Below are positions 6,868 to 17,913 of a stretch of DNA of 64,000 nucleotides, one piece after another. A model generated the notes under the pieces. That model worked only from the letters and a program-made list of their open reading frames with translations. It was not told the origin of the DNA and did no database searches. Numbering within the stretch: the first letter of the stretch is position 1; the number at the start of each line of letters is the position of its first letter. The position numbers and the translations under genes are program-made. This DNA comes from Prado023 sp963774745. Lineage in GTDB: Bacteria > Actinomycetota > Actinomycetes > S36-B12 > CAIYMF01. The stretch is taken from positions 679,150 through 743,149 of the forward strand of contig CAVZGE010000002.1 of NCBI GenBank assembly GCA_963774745.1, given 5' to 3'.

Positions 6868-9800
6868 GTGGGCGTGGGGTTCGCCGAGTGGTACAGCTGG
6901 TCGTCGGCGCGTGATGAGCGCCTCGCGTCGTTGTTCTACCGGCATGTGGACCCGGGCGACATCGGGGCACGGGATCCGGAGGCCGTCGTCGGCGCGGTGA
7001 CCCACCTCATCGAGGTGGCCCGGCAGCGCGAGCCCCAGCAGGCCATCGTCCGCGCAGTCAATCCCACGGTCGCCGACAGCGGGTGGACATGTGGCCGGAC
7101 CGTGATCAGCGTCGTGGTCGACGACATGCCGTTCCTGGTCGACTCCGTGAGCGCCGAGCTCAACCGGCTCGGGGTCGGCATCCACCTCGTCGTCCACCCG
7201 ATCGTGGCGGTGACGCGCGACGATGCGGGCGCGCTGCTGCGCGCCGATCCGCCCGGCTCGGGTGCCGACGCCGAGCCGACCCTCCCGGTGGAGGACGCCG
7301 TCGGCAGCCTCGAGTCGTGGATGCACATCGAGGTCGACTGGCAGCCCGATGCCGCGGCGCTGGCGGCGATCGAGGAGAACCTGCGCCGGGTCCTGGGTGA
7401 CGTGCGCCGGGCAGTCCTGGACTGGCCGCGGATGGTCGGCCAGGCGCGCGGCCTGGCCGCGCAGCTGGTCGCCCAGCATCCCCGCGGGGTCTCCGCGGAC
7501 CAGGTCAGCGAGGCGATCGACCTGCTCAACTGGCTCGCCGATGACCACTTCACGTTCCTGGGCTACCGGCAGTACCGGTTGGTCGGGCAGGAGGCCGGCG
7601 CGGCCGAGCTCATGCTCGTCGAGGAACCCGGCAGCGGCCTGGGGCTGCTGCGCTCCGAGCGCCCCGAGTCGGGCTCGTTCTCCGAGCTGTCACCGGCGGT
7701 CAGGCAGAAGGCGCTGGAGCCCAGGCTGCTGATCGTCACCAAGGCGAACCGGCGGTCGACGGTGCACCGCCCCGTCTACCTGGACTACGTCGGGGTGAAG
7801 ATGTTCGACCGGGTCGGGCGCGTCGTGGGCGAGCACCGCTTCATCGGGTTGTTCTCCGCCTCGGCCTACACCCAGACCGTCGAGGGCATCCCCGTGATCA
7901 ACCGGAAGGTCCGACGGGTCCGGGAGATCCTCGGGTTCGGCCGGGGCTCGCACGGCGGCCGCGACCTGATGGCCTTCCTGGAGACCTTCCCCCGCGACGA
8001 GCTGTTCGCGATCGACACCGACGAGCTCACCACGATCGTCGAGTCGGCGCTGAACCTCAAGGAGCGCCGGGCCACGCGGCTGTTCGTCCGGCGCGACGCC
8101 TATGAGCGCTTCCTGTCCTGCTTGGTGTACCTGCCGCGTGACCGCTACACGACCGACGTGCGCCTGAGGATCCAGCGGGTCCTCATGGACGCTGTCGGTG
8201 GGGTCAGCGTGGACTACACCGCGCGCGTGACCGAGTCCGTGCTGGCGCGGCTGCACATCGTGGTCCGCGTGGCCCGTGGCCAGTCGGTCCCCGAGGTGGA
8301 TGCCGACGCCCTCGAGGCGCGCATCGCCGAGGTGGTCCTGTCCTGGGACGACGAGCTCTCGATCGCCCTGGTGGCGGCATCGTCGGAGGCCGACGCGCAC
8401 GCGCTGCTGACCCGCTACCCGCAGGGCTTCCCCCAGGCCTACCGCGCGGTCACCCCCGCCAGGGAGGCCGTGGCCGACCTGTCCGAGATCGAGCAGCTCA
8501 CGCAGGCCGAACCGCTGCGCGTCTCGCTGCAGCCGGCGGCCGAGGCCAGCGGCGAGCAGGCGAACGCCCGGCTGAAGCTGTACTCCCTGATGGACATCTC
8601 GCTGGCCGAGGTGCTGCCCGTCCTGTCCAGCCTGGGGGTCCAGGTGGTCACCGAGCAGCCCTTCCGGCTGGTCCGCGCCGACGCCCAGGGCGCCCCGGGC
8701 GGGGCCTTCATCTTCGACTTCGGCGTGCACGCGACCGGGTCGGCGCGCCTCGGCGGGGTCCGCCGGATGTGGGAGCAGACGTTCCTCGCGTGCTGGCAGG
8801 GCCGGGCCGAGGCGGACGGCTTCAACGGGCTGGTGGCCGAGGCGGGCCTGGACTGGCAGCGCATCTCGGTCCTGCGTGCCTACGCCCGCTACCTGCGCCA
8901 GACCGGGTCGGCATTCAGCCAGGCGTACATCGAGCGCGCAGCGCTGGCCAACCCCAAGATCGCCAGCCTGCTCGTCCAGCTGTTCCACGCGCGCTTCGAC
9001 CCGGACCTGGTGGCCGATCGAGCCGTGCGCGCCGACGAGCTGCGCACCCAGATCACCCGTGCCCTCGACGACGTGGCCAGCCTCGACCAGGACCGCATCC
9101 TGCGCTCGTTCCTGGACCTGATCCGGGCCACGCTGCGCACGAACCACTTCCAGGCGAACCGCCCGGCGCTGGCGATCAAGCTCGAGCCGGCGCACATCCG
9201 CGAGCTCCCCGAGCCGCGGCCGAAGTACGAGATCTGGGTGTGCTCGCCGCGGGTCGAGGGCGTGCACCTGAGGTTCGGCAAGGTGGCCCGTGGCGGCCTG
9301 CGCTGGTCGGACCGCCGGGAGGACTTCCGCACCGAGGTCCTGGGCCTGGTCAAGGCCCAGGCGGTGAAGAACGCGGTCATCGTCCCAGTCGGGGCCAAGG
9401 GCGGCTTCTTCGCCAAGCAGCTGCCCGATCCGGCGCAGGACCGCGACGCCTGGATGGCCGAGGGCATCGGCGCGTACAAGGTCTTCATCGGCTCGCTGCT
9501 GGACCTCACCGACAACCTCGTGGGCCATGACGTCGTCCCCCCGGAGCGCGTCGTGCGCCACGACGGTGACGACCCCTACCTGGTCGTCGCCGCCGACAAG
9601 GGGACCGCGACCTTCTCCGACATCGCCAACGGGGTCGCCGCCGAGTACGGGTTCTGGCTCGGGGACGCCTTCGCCTCCGGCGGGTCGGCCGGCTACGACC
9701 ACAAGGCGATGGGCATCACCGCCCGGGGCGCCTGGGAGTCGGTCCGGGCGCACTTCCGGGTGGTCGGTCCGGACATCGACACCACGACCTTCACGGCTGT

Positions 9801-11702
9801 GGGCGTCGGGGACATGAGCGGCGACGTGTTCGGCAACGGGATGCTGCTGTCGGCGAACCTGCGCCTGGTGGCAGCCTTCGACCACCGGCACATCTTCGTG
9901 GACCCGGATCCGGATCCTGCGGTGTCCTTCGCCGAGCGCCGGCGGCTGTTCGACCTGCCCCGGTCCTCGTGGGCCGACTACTCGGCGACGCTCATCTCCG
10001 CCGGGGGCGGGGTGTACCCGCGGACCGCGAAGTCGATACCGGTCAGCGACCGGGCGGCGGCAGCCCTCGGGATCGCGGGCGGGCCCGGGGCGATGACCCC
10101 CAACGACCTGCTGCGCGCGATCCTCACCGCGCCCGTGGACCTGCTCTGGAACGGGGGGATCGGCACCTACGTCAAGGCGTCCACCGAGACCCACGCCGAC
10201 GTCGGCGACCGCGCCAACGACGCCATCCGGGTCAACGGCGCCGACCTGCGCGCCCGGGTCGTGGGCGAGGGTGGCAACCTCGGGCTGACCCAGCGGGGCC
10301 GGATCGAGGCAGCCCGCTGCCGGCGTGGCGCTGAACACCGATGCCATCGACAACTCCGCTGGGGTGGACACCTCCGACCACGAGGTGAACATCAAGATCC
10401 TGCTCGACCGGGTGGCCGCGGCCGGTGACCTGGACCCCGCGGAGCGCGACCCCCTGCTGCAGTCGATGACCGACGAGGTCGCCGCGATGGTGCTGGCGGA
10501 CAACATCGACCAGAACGTCCTGCTGACCTTCGAGGCCCATCATGGGCAGGCGATGGCCCCCGCCCTGGGGCGGCTCATCCGCAGCCTCGAGCGGACCGCC
10601 GGACTCGACCGGGGCCTCGAGGCCCTGCCCAGCGATGCCGCCCTGGCGACGATGGTGCTCGAGGGTCGCGGACTGACCAAGCCCGAGCTGGCGGTGCTGG
10701 TCGCCTACACCAAGCTCGACCTGAAGGCCGCGCTGCTCGAGTCCACGGTCCCCGACGAGGGGTTCACGGCGCCGTGGATGTCCGGGTACTTCCCCGAGGT
10801 CCTGGCGCAGCGCTTCGCCGATCACCTGGCCTCGCACCCGCTGCGTCGCCAGATCATCGCGACCGGGCTGGTCAACGAGCTGGTCAACCGCGGGGGGATC
10901 ACCTACGCCCTGCGTGCGGCCGAGGAGTCCGGTGCCGCCCCGGCGGAGATCGCCCGCGCCTTCACCGTGACCTGCGGCGTGTTCGACCTGCCCGACCTGT
11001 GGGACCGGATCGACTCCCACGGCGGGGTGGTCCCGACCGCGGCGCTGAACGCCCTGCGCAGCGAGGTGCAGCGGCTGCTGGATCGCTCGACCCGCTGGTT
11101 GCTGCAGACCCGCGGCGGGACGCTGGACGTGCCGGGGGAGATCGATCGGTTCCGTGCCGCGGTCGCCGACCTCGCCGGGCAGATCCCGGAGTTCCTCGTC
11201 GGCGTCGAGCGCGAGCGCCTCGACCGGCGAGTCTCGGACTTCGTCGCCGCCGGTGCGCCGGCTGACCTGTCGGCGGAGGTGGCCGCCCTGCTCGACGTGT
11301 TCTCCCTGCTGGACATCGTGGAGGTGTCCCGGCGCACCGGCGAGGAGCCCACGAGCGTCGCGCGCCTGTACTTCACGATCTCCGAGCGCTACGAGGTCGA
11401 CCGGTTCCTCGGGCGGATCACCGCGCTGCCGCGTGTCGACAGGTGGTCGTCACTGGCCCGTTCGGCGCTGCGCAGCGACCTCTACGGGGCGTTGGCGTCG
11501 CTGACCGCGAGGGTGGTGCGCGCGACACCAGAGGGTGGGACGCCGATCGACCGGGTCACGACGTGGGAGGAGCGCTACGCGGAGGGCCTGGGCCGTGCCC
11601 GGGCGACCCTGGCCGAGATCGGCACCCAGGAGAGCTTCGACCTGGCCGACCCTGTCGGTGGCCCTGCGAGTGATCCGCACCCTGGCCAGCCAGGGCGGCT
11701 GA
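6868..11702 (+). CDS. NAD-specific glutamate dehydrogenase, large type (two frameshifts)
   Basis: The roughly 1610-residue NAD-GDH of actinobacteria and proteobacteria, which oxidises glutamate to 2-oxoglutarate and ammonia. N-terminal regulatory regions (DDMPFLVDSVSAEL) are followed by the catalytic core with GGLRWSDRREDFRTEVLGL and the NAD-binding half containing NTDAIDNSAGVDTSDHEVN. The gene is broken twice. Near 10308-10328 one extra base separates GRIEAAR from GVALNTDAID. Near 11640-11655 another separates QESFDLA from TLSVALRVIRTLASQGG, which ends at the TGA at 11700. GTG 6868 is chosen because AGAGGGGA precedes it; ATG 6790 is the longer option. Full-length homology across both breaks suggests sequence error rather than decay. 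Confidence 0.88.
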
Positions 11703-11746
11703 CGCTGCCCGCCGCGGGGAGATCGCGCCCACCTGGCGCCACTCTC

Positions 11747-11796
11747 CACTTCTCCGCTCACTCTCCAAGAATTTCGGGAGAGTTCGCGGAGAAGTG
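11747..11796 (+). terminator. nested hairpin after the NAD-GDH gene
   Basis: An outer stem CACTTCTCCGC (11747-11757)/GCGGAGAAGTG (11786-11796) encloses an inner stem ACTCTCC (11760-11766)/GGAGAGT (11777-11783) with a ten-base loop. It lies 45 bases past the glutamate dehydrogenase stop and 80 bases before prfB, so it most likely separates their transcripts. Confidence 0.65.
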
Positions 11797-11875
11797 CAGA
11801 GAGAGCGGCCCGGACGGAGGTGGAGCCGCTCAGCGCGGCGGGTGGGCGCGGGGCGCGCGGGTAGGCTTGTGCCTC

Positions 11876-12979
11876 ATGGCACTTGACTTCTCCGTGGCGG
11901 TTGCTGAGCTGGAGACCACCCTGTCGAGCATCGAGACGGTGCTCGACCTGCCGGCGATGCGCTCCGAGGTTCAGGAGCTGGAGGCGCAGGCCTCGGCGCC
12001 CGATCTGTGGGACGACCCAGCGGCCGCGCAGAAGGTGACCTCGCGGCTGTCCTTCGTCCAGGGGGAGCTGCGCAAGGTCTCGGCCCTGCGCCAGCGCCTG
12101 GACGACCTGCCCATCCTCGTCGAGCTGGCTGAGGGCGAGGCCGATGCGGACTCCCTGGCCGAGGCGGAGAAGGAGCTCGGCGACCTCGGGCGGGCCGTGG
12201 CCGAGCTCGAGGTCCGCACCCTGCTGGCCGGGGAGTTCGACCAGCGCGAGGCCCTGGTGACGATCCGCTCGGAGGCCGGCGGCGTCGATGCCGCGGACTG
12301 GGCCGAGATGCTGCTGCGGATGTACACCCGGTACTGCGAGCGCCACGACTGGGCCTACGAGGTGTACGACATCTCCTACGCGGAGGAGGCGGGCATCAAG
12401 TCCGCGACGTTCGCGGTCAAGGCGCCCTATGCCTACGGCACCCTCTCGGTCGAGCAGGGCACCCATCGGCTGGTGCGGATCTCGCCGTTCGACAACCAGG
12501 GCCGACGGCAGACGTCGTTCGCGGCCGTGGAGGTCCTCCCGGTCACCGAGCAGACCGACCACATGGACATCCCCGAGAACGAGATCCGGGTGGACGTGTT
12601 CCGCTCGTCGGGACCGGGCGGGCAGAGCGTGAACACCACGGACTCGGCGGTGCGGATGACCCACATCCCGACCGGGATCGTGGTCTCCTGCCAGAACGAG
12701 AAGTCCCAGATCCAGAACCGCGCGGCCGCGCTGCGGGTGCTCGAGGCCCGGCTGCTCGAGCGACGCCGGATCGAGGAGCGCGCGGCGATGGACGCGCTGA
12801 AGACCGACACCTCCGGTTCGTGGGGCAACCAGATGCGCTCCTACGTCCTGCACCCCTACCAGATGGTCAAGGACCTGCGCACCGAGTACGAGACGGGCAA
12901 CACGTCAGCCGTGCTCGACGGGGAGATCGACGAGTTCATCGAGGCGGGGATCCGCTGGCGTCGGCAGGGCGGCGCGTGA
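11876..12979 (+). CDS. prfB: peptide chain release factor 2
   Basis: RF2, 367 residues, terminates translation at UGA and UAA. The anticodon-like tripeptide SPF is present in RLVRISPFDNQGRRQTSF, and the catalytic GGQ is in SSGPGGQSVNTTDS. The N-terminal helical domain and C-terminal HPYQMVKDLRT are standard. Unlike many bacteria, there is no in-frame UGA near codon 25, so no autoregulatory frameshift is needed. Placement just before ftsEX-smpB is the usual actinobacterial order. Confidence 0.97.
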   Translation: MALDFSVAVAELETTLSSIETVLDLPAMRSEVQELEAQASAPDLWDDPAAAQKVTSRLSFVQGELRKVSALRQRLDDLPILVELAEGEADADSLAEAEKELGDLGRAVAELEVRTLLAGEFDQREALVTIRSEAGGVDAADWAEMLLRMYTRYCERHDWAYEVYDISYAEEAGIKSATFAVKAPYAYGTLSVEQGTHRLVRISPFDNQGRRQTSFAAVEVLPVTEQTDHMDIPENEIRVDVFRSSGPGGQSVNTTDSAVRMTHIPTGIVVSCQNEKSQIQNRAAALRVLEARLLERRRIEERAAMDALKTDTSGSWGNQMRSYVLHPYQMVKDLRTEYETGNTSAVLDGEIDEFIEAGIRWRRQGGA

Positions 12980-12980
12980 G

Positions 12981-14239
12981 ATGACGGGCCTGCAGCCGCT
13001 GCCCGGGGACGCGATCCTGCTGCACCTGGGGTTCCACAAGACCGGCACCACGGCGCTGCAGTCAGCGTTCGCGGCCAGCCGACCGGCACTGCTCGAGCAC
13101 GGGGTGCTCTACCCGGGACGTCGGCGCTCGCACCACCCGGCGGCGATGGCGATGACCCAACGGACCTGGGGGGTCGGCCGTGAGGGTGGCTGGGATCCCG
13201 ACCCGCGGGACTGGGAACGACTGGCCCGAGCCGCCACCCGGCACCCGGGCCGGGTGCTGATCTCCAGCGAGAGCTTCGCCCTGACCCCCGACGACGCAGC
13301 CGCCCGGATGGTGGCCGACCTCGGGCCGGATCGTGTGCACGTCGTGTTCACGATGCGGCCGATGGCCGCCCTGCTCAGCTCGTCGTGGCAGCAGTACCTG
13401 AAGTCCGGATGGACCACGACCTATGAGCAGTGGCTGGACCAGGTCGTCGCCGAGCTCGAGCCGGGGGCGCGGCGCTCAGGGTTCTGGCTGCGCAACGACT
13501 ACCCCGCGATCGTGGGTCGCTGGGCCGGGCTCGTGGGAGCGCACCGGGTGCACCTGGTGTGCCTCGACGGCGCCGATCGGGGGTTCCTGCTGCGGACGTT
13601 CCGGGGGCTGCTCGACCTGCCCGAGGGGGTCCCTGACGAGCAGGCGGCGGACTCCAACCGGTCGATGACGGCAGCCGAGGCGGAGCTCCTGCGCTCGCTC
13701 AACGAGGTCAGCTCCGACTGGGACTGGCCCACCTACCAGCGGACGATCCGGACCGGCGCCGCGGCCGGGATGGTGGAGAGCCGCCGGCCCGATCCGGGCG
13801 AGGCCGCCATCGGCACCCCGCCGAGGTCCTGCGGCGGGTCGCCGCGCACGGTCGCGAGGTGGCCGCTGCCCTTGCCCCGCTCGGGGTGGTCGTCCACGGG
13901 GACCTCGCCGTCCTCGGCCAGGAGGTCGGCGGCGGTCGACCCGGCCCGGATGGCGCCGACGGGGTGGACGGGGTCACGGCAGCGCCGGCCGACCTGCCGA
14001 TCAGCGCGGCGGTGGCCTCCGTGCTCGGGGCCATCCGGGGCGCCCAGCGACAGGCGGCGGAGGCAGCCCAGAAGGCTGCTGCTGCGAGGCAGGCGGCAGG
14101 CCCGACGTCGCCTGCGACGGCGCCGACGACCCGCGAGCTCGCCGCTGAGCTGTCGATGCGGATCCGGCGCGGGACGCGCAGGCGCCTGACCCCACGACGA
14201 GGCAGTGGCCTGCGCCCCGACGGGCGAACCCGCCCGTAG
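12981..14239 (+). CDS. sulfotransferase-like protein (frameshifted)
   Basis: The N-terminal P-loop-like segment HLGFHKTGTTALQ (residues 15-27) is the PAPS-binding motif of sulfotransferase-fold proteins. Later RVHVVFTMRPMAALLSSSWQQYLKSG fits the RxP/S region that contacts the 3'-phosphate. The first frame degrades after MVESRRPDPGEAAIGTP. A second frame picks up with EVLRRVAAHGREVAAALAPL and runs to TAG at 14239, implying one missing base near 13820. The C-terminal tail is Ala-rich and probably helical. Start ATG 12981 lies one base after the prfB stop. Substrate unknown. Confidence 0.65.
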
Positions 14240-14301
14240 ACTTGCCGCAGCGCCGCCCCATCCGCCGCACGGCGCAGCCATCCGCCCCGGGAGTCTGACG
14301 C

Positions 14302-14991
14302 GTGATCCGCTTTGCGAACGTCACCAAGCACTACCCCACGCAGATGCGGCCAGCCCTCGATGACGTCAGCCTGGAGATCATGAAGGGCGAGTTCGCCTTC
14401 CTGGTCGGCGCGTCCGGGTCGGGCAAGTCCACGTTCCTGCGCCTGGTGCTGCGCGAGGACCGACCCACGTCGGGTGGGGTGTACGTCGCCGGCAAGGACC
14501 TCAGCCGGATGCCGAACTGGAAGGTGCCGCACCTGCGCCGCCAGATCGGCGCCGTGTTCCAGGACTTCCGGCTGCTGCCCAACAAGACCGTGTACCAGAA
14601 CGTGGCGTTCGCGCTGCAGGTCATCGGCCGGCCCAGCGCGCACATCCGCAAGGTGGTGCCCGAGGTGATCGACCTGGTGGGCCTGGCCGGCAAGGAGGGG
14701 CGCTACCCCGACGAGCTCTCCGGTGGCGAGCAGCAGCGCGTGGCGGTGGCCCGGGCGTTCGTCAACCGGCCGATGATCCTGATCGCCGACGAGCCGACCG
14801 GCAACCTCGACCCCGCCACGAGCGTGGGCATCATGCGCCTGCTCGATCGGATCAACCGGACCGGGACCACCGTGGTGATGGCCACCCACGACGCCGCCGT
14901 CGTCGACCAGATGCGCAAGCGGGTCATCGAGCTCGAGAACGGCCACGTCGTGCGCGACCAGTCCCGCGGCGTGTACGGGGTCACCCGATGA
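14302..14991 (+). CDS. ftsE: cell division ATP-binding protein FtsE
   Basis: A 229-residue ABC ATPase. Walker A GASGSGKS is at 37-44, the signature LSGGEQQRVAVARA follows, then Walker B ILIADEPTGNLD and the switch histidine in MATHDA. The N terminus MIRFANVTKHYP and immediate linkage to ftsX identify it as FtsE rather than a nutrient importer. FtsEX works at the septum, where ATP hydrolysis is transmitted to peptidoglycan hydrolases. GTG start. ftsX begins 28 bases downstream. Confidence 0.97.
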   Translation: MIRFANVTKHYPTQMRPALDDVSLEIMKGEFAFLVGASGSGKSTFLRLVLREDRPTSGGVYVAGKDLSRMPNWKVPHLRRQIGAVFQDFRLLPNKTVYQNVAFALQVIGRPSAHIRKVVPEVIDLVGLAGKEGRYPDELSGGEQQRVAVARAFVNRPMILIADEPTGNLDPATSVGIMRLLDRINRTGTTVVMATHDAAVVDQMRKRVIELENGHVVRDQSRGVYGVTR

Positions 14992-15019
14992 CGCCCGGCG
15001 GCCGGATCGGGGGGCTCCG

Positions 15020-15928
15020 ATGCGCGTGAGGTTCGTGATGGGCGAGGTCGTCACCGGGATCCGGCGCAACCTGACGATGACGATCGCGGTGGTCATCACC
15101 GTCGCCGTGTCGCTGGCCCTGTTCGGGGCCGGGCTGATGGTGCGCTCGCAGGTCGACCTGATGAAGGACTACTGGTACGACAAGGTCCAGGTGTCGATCT
15201 ACCTGTGCGGGTCGACCTCCGAGGTGATCTCGTGCGCGGAGGGCCCGGTCACCCAGGCCCAGCGCGAGGAGATCCGCGCCGACCTCGAGTCGCTGGCGCC
15301 CCTGGTCGAGGAGGTCTACTACGAGTCCTCCGCGGAGGCCTTCGAGCGGTTCTCCGAGCAGTTCAAGGACGCGCCGATCCTGTCCAACATCACCCCCGAC
15401 CAGATGCCCGAGTCGTTCCGGGTGAAGCTGTCGGATCCCACCAAGTACGACGTCGTGGCCAGTGCCTTCATCGGTCGCCCCGGCATCGACTCCGTGAACG
15501 ACCAGCGCCGGGTCCTGGACAAGCTGTTCGCCATCCTCAACGGGTTCCAGACCGGCGCCCTGGTGATCGCCGGGATGATGCTGCTCGCCACCGTCCTGCT
15601 GGTGGCCAACACGATCCGGGTGGCCGCCTTCTCCCGGCGTCGGGAGACCGGCATCATGCGGCTGGTCGGCGCCTCCAACTTCTACATCCAGCTGCCGTTC
15701 CTGCTCGAGGCCGCACTTGCCGCCATGGTGGGGGCGCTGGTGGCGATCGGATTGCTCGCCCTGCTCAAGGCGGTGCTGGTCGACGGGGTGCTGACACCCA
15801 GCTTCCAGTTCACGAACTTCGTCGGCTGGGACGTCTGGGGCCAGGTGTCGGTGGTGGTGTTCCTCACCGGGGTCACGCTGGCGTCGGTGGCGGCCCTGAT
15901 CACCCTGCGCCGGTACCTGCGCGTCTGA
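15020..15928 (+). CDS. ftsX: cell division protein FtsX
   Basis: A 302-residue membrane protein. It has a first TM near residues 19-42, a large extracellular domain (about 43-175, with a Cys pair in YLCGSTSEVISCAEG), and three C-terminal TMs starting near GALVIAGMMLLATVLLVANTI. This is the FtsX topology. The Cys-containing loop is the part that binds hydrolase coiled coils in mycobacteria. Directly after ftsE and followed by an M23 coiled-coil hydrolase, which is its likely target. Confidence 0.96.
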   Translation: MRVRFVMGEVVTGIRRNLTMTIAVVITVAVSLALFGAGLMVRSQVDLMKDYWYDKVQVSIYLCGSTSEVISCAEGPVTQAQREEIRADLESLAPLVEEVYYESSAEAFERFSEQFKDAPILSNITPDQMPESFRVKLSDPTKYDVVASAFIGRPGIDSVNDQRRVLDKLFAILNGFQTGALVIAGMMLLATVLLVANTIRVAAFSRRRETGIMRLVGASNFYIQLPFLLEAALAAMVGALVAIGLLALLKAVLVDGVLTPSFQFTNFVGWDVWGQVSVVVFLTGVTLASVAALITLRRYLRV

Positions 15929-15972
15929 CCGGCTCAGGAACTGGCACGGGCCGGCTCAGGAACTGGCACGGG
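15929..15972. repeat. two exact tandem copies of a 22-base unit
   Basis: A 22-base unit beginning CCGGCTCAGGAA is present twice without interruption (15929-15950 and 15951-15972), followed by a further CCGG. It starts one base after the ftsX stop codon. The unit contains no clear hairpin, so it is probably a recent local duplication. Confidence 0.8.
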
Positions 15973-16062
15973 CCGGTCGATGACGTGGACAGGGCGCCGA
16001 TGGGCGGTACTCTGGATGGATGCGCCGTTCGAGGGCGCGCATGAGGCATGAGGGGTGGGCAG

Positions 16063-17331
16063 ATGCGGGCAGAGCGGGCTGTGGCCCTCGTCGCCGCTGT
16101 CGTGCTCGCCCTCGGCGTCGGGACCCTCCGGCCGGCGTCGGCTGATCCGGAGGAGGACAAGAAGAAGGTCGATGCGGCCGTCGCGGCGGCCGGTGACGAC
16201 CTGCGGGCAGCCAACGCCGAGGTGGAGAAGGCGATCCAGGACCTGCAGGAGGTCCGCACGCTGCTGCCCGCTGCGCGCGAGGAGCTCACGCAGGCGCGGG
16301 CAGCCGCGACGGCTGCCGAGGAGGCCGACCGGGCCGCCCAGGCCGAGCTCGAGCAGGCCACAGCGGCCGCGATCCGGGCCGAGCAGGAGCGCGCGGAGGT
16401 CGAGTTCCAGATCCAGGACCTGCAGAGCAGGGTGGGCAACCTCGCCCGCGCGGTCTACCAGAACGGTGCGTTCGCCGACTTCGACCTGCTGATCACGGCC
16501 CAGTCACCGACGGACCTCTCCGATCGCGCCCAGGCCCTCGATGCGGTGTCGCGGGCCAACAACCAGACCCTGGCGCAGATGGCCGGGATCCGCGCGGAGC
16601 TGGCCCTCAAGGAGGCCCGGCTCGAGGTGCTGCGCCAGCAGGTCGACGACAAGCGCCAGCAGGCCGCGATCGCCCTGAGCGAGGCCAGCATCGCCCGGGA
16701 CCGCGCCGCGGCCGCCAAGCTCAAGGTGGACCTCCTCGTCGCCCAGAAGGCCACGGCACTGGACATCGCCGCCTCCGAGCGCGCCAAGGTCCTCAAGCAG
16801 TACAAGTCCGTCCAGGCCGAGCAGCAGCGCATCGCCGCACTGCTGGCCAAGCAGGCAGCCGCGGAGGCGGCCCGGCTCGCCGGCGGCGGGTCGCTGAGCT
16901 TCGTGCCGACCGATGTGGAGGGCTTCCGCTGGCCCATCGAGGGCGTACGGGTCGGCCAGGGCGTCGGCCCGCGCGTGCACCCGGTCTACGGGTACCGCTC
17001 CTGCCACACCGGGGTGGACCTGGGCGCCCCGAGCGGCACGCCCATCCGCGCCACCGCGGCCGGCATCGTCGTGATCAACGCGACCGGCGGCCCATACGGC
17101 AATCACACCCTCATCTCCCACGGCAACGGCCTGTTCTCGATGTACGCCCACCAGTCACGCTTCGGCGCCGAGGAGGGCCAGACGGTGAAGAAGGGTGATG
17201 TCATCGGGTACGTCGGCAGCACCGGCTACTCCACCGGGCCGCACCTGCACTTCGAGATCCACGTCGGCGGGACCCCCTACAACCCCTTGGGCTGGTTCGG
17301 GGCCGGCGACAAGGAACCGGTTCGCTGCTGA
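16063..17331 (+). CDS. M23-family peptidoglycan hydrolase with coiled coil (EnvC/RipC-like)
   Basis: A secreted 422-residue protein. Residues 1-27 are a signal peptide ending at ASA. Residues about 30-270 are a long Ala/Glu/Gln-rich coiled coil. The C terminus is a LytM/M23 metallopeptidase with zinc ligands in HTGVDLG (His315, Asp319) and HLHFE (His394, His396). This is the architecture of hydrolases activated by FtsEX, and ftsEX lies just upstream. ATG 16063 is preferred because of the preceding GGGGTGGG and the immediate signal peptide; ATG 16048 is an in-frame alternative. The stop overlaps smpB by one base. Confidence 0.9.
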   Translation: MRAERAVALVAAVVLALGVGTLRPASADPEEDKKKVDAAVAAAGDDLRAANAEVEKAIQDLQEVRTLLPAAREELTQARAAATAAEEADRAAQAELEQATAAAIRAEQERAEVEFQIQDLQSRVGNLARAVYQNGAFADFDLLITAQSPTDLSDRAQALDAVSRANNQTLAQMAGIRAELALKEARLEVLRQQVDDKRQQAAIALSEASIARDRAAAAKLKVDLLVAQKATALDIAASERAKVLKQYKSVQAEQQRIAALLAKQAAAEAARLAGGGSLSFVPTDVEGFRWPIEGVRVGQGVGPRVHPVYGYRSCHTGVDLGAPSGTPIRATAAGIVVINATGGPYGNHTLISHGNGLFSMYAHQSRFGAEEGQTVKKGDVIGYVGSTGYSTGPHLHFEIHVGGTPYNPLGWFGAGDKEPVRC

Positions 17332-17807
17332 TGCCGCGGGAACAGGGGCGGCGCTTGGTCGCCCAGAACAAGAAGGCGCGTCACGACTACCACATCGATG
17401 CCACGTGGGAGGCCGGGATCGTCCTGGTGGGCACCGAGGTGAAGTCGCTGCGGGCGGGCCGCGCCAGCATCGTCGACGCGTTCGCGCAGTTCAACGATGG
17501 TGAGCTGTTCCTCCATGGCCTGCACATCCCGGAGTACACCCACGGCACGTGGACGAACCACGCGCCGCGGCGGGTGCGCAAGCTGCTGATGAAGCGCGCC
17601 GAGCTCGAACGGTTGGAGCGCAAGCTCAAGGAGAGCGGCTACACGGTGGTGCCGCTGTCGCTGTACTTCAAGGACGGCTACGCCAAGGTGGAGATCGCCC
17701 TGGCCAGGGGCAAGAAGGCCTACGACAAGCGCCAGACCCTGGCCGAGCGGGACGCCAACCGCGACATCGCCAAGGAGATGGGCCGGCACCTCAAGGGTCG
17801 GCACTAG
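17331..17807 (+). CDS. smpB: SsrA-binding protein SmpB
   Basis: A 158-residue protein that binds tmRNA and delivers it to stalled ribosomes. The N terminus has VAQNKKARHDYHID, the core GTEVKSLRAGRASIVDAF and the C-terminal basic tail KKAYDKRQTLAERDANRDIAKEMGRHLKG, all diagnostic. The start overlaps the upstream stop (TGATG). Its RNA partner ssrA lies about 100 bases downstream. Confidence 0.97.
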   Translation: MPREQGRRLVAQNKKARHDYHIDATWEAGIVLVGTEVKSLRAGRASIVDAFAQFNDGELFLHGLHIPEYTHGTWTNHAPRRVRKLLMKRAELERLERKLKESGYTVVPLSLYFKDGYAKVEIALARGKKAYDKRQTLAERDANRDIAKEMGRHLKGRH

Positions 17808-17850
17808 CCCGGGCGGCGCGGGTCCGGCCGCCGGTGGCGCGGTCGCGGCG

Positions 17851-17880
17851 TTGGCTTATGTCAGGCGGTGGCGCTACTCT
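17851..17880 (+). promoter_or_regulatory. possible ssrA promoter
   Basis: TTGGCT (17851-17856) and TACTCT (17875-17880) are separated by 18 bases upstream of tmRNA. They would start a precursor with a short 5' leader. Match-based only. Confidence 0.35.
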
Positions 17881-17913
17881 GGAGGAGCCGGTTCGCCGGT
17901 GACAACTCAACAG

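Noticed and set aside
7690..10506. 938-codon open frame antisense to NAD-GDH
   Set aside because: No recognisable domain; fully explained as the mirror of a conserved gene in high-GC DNA.
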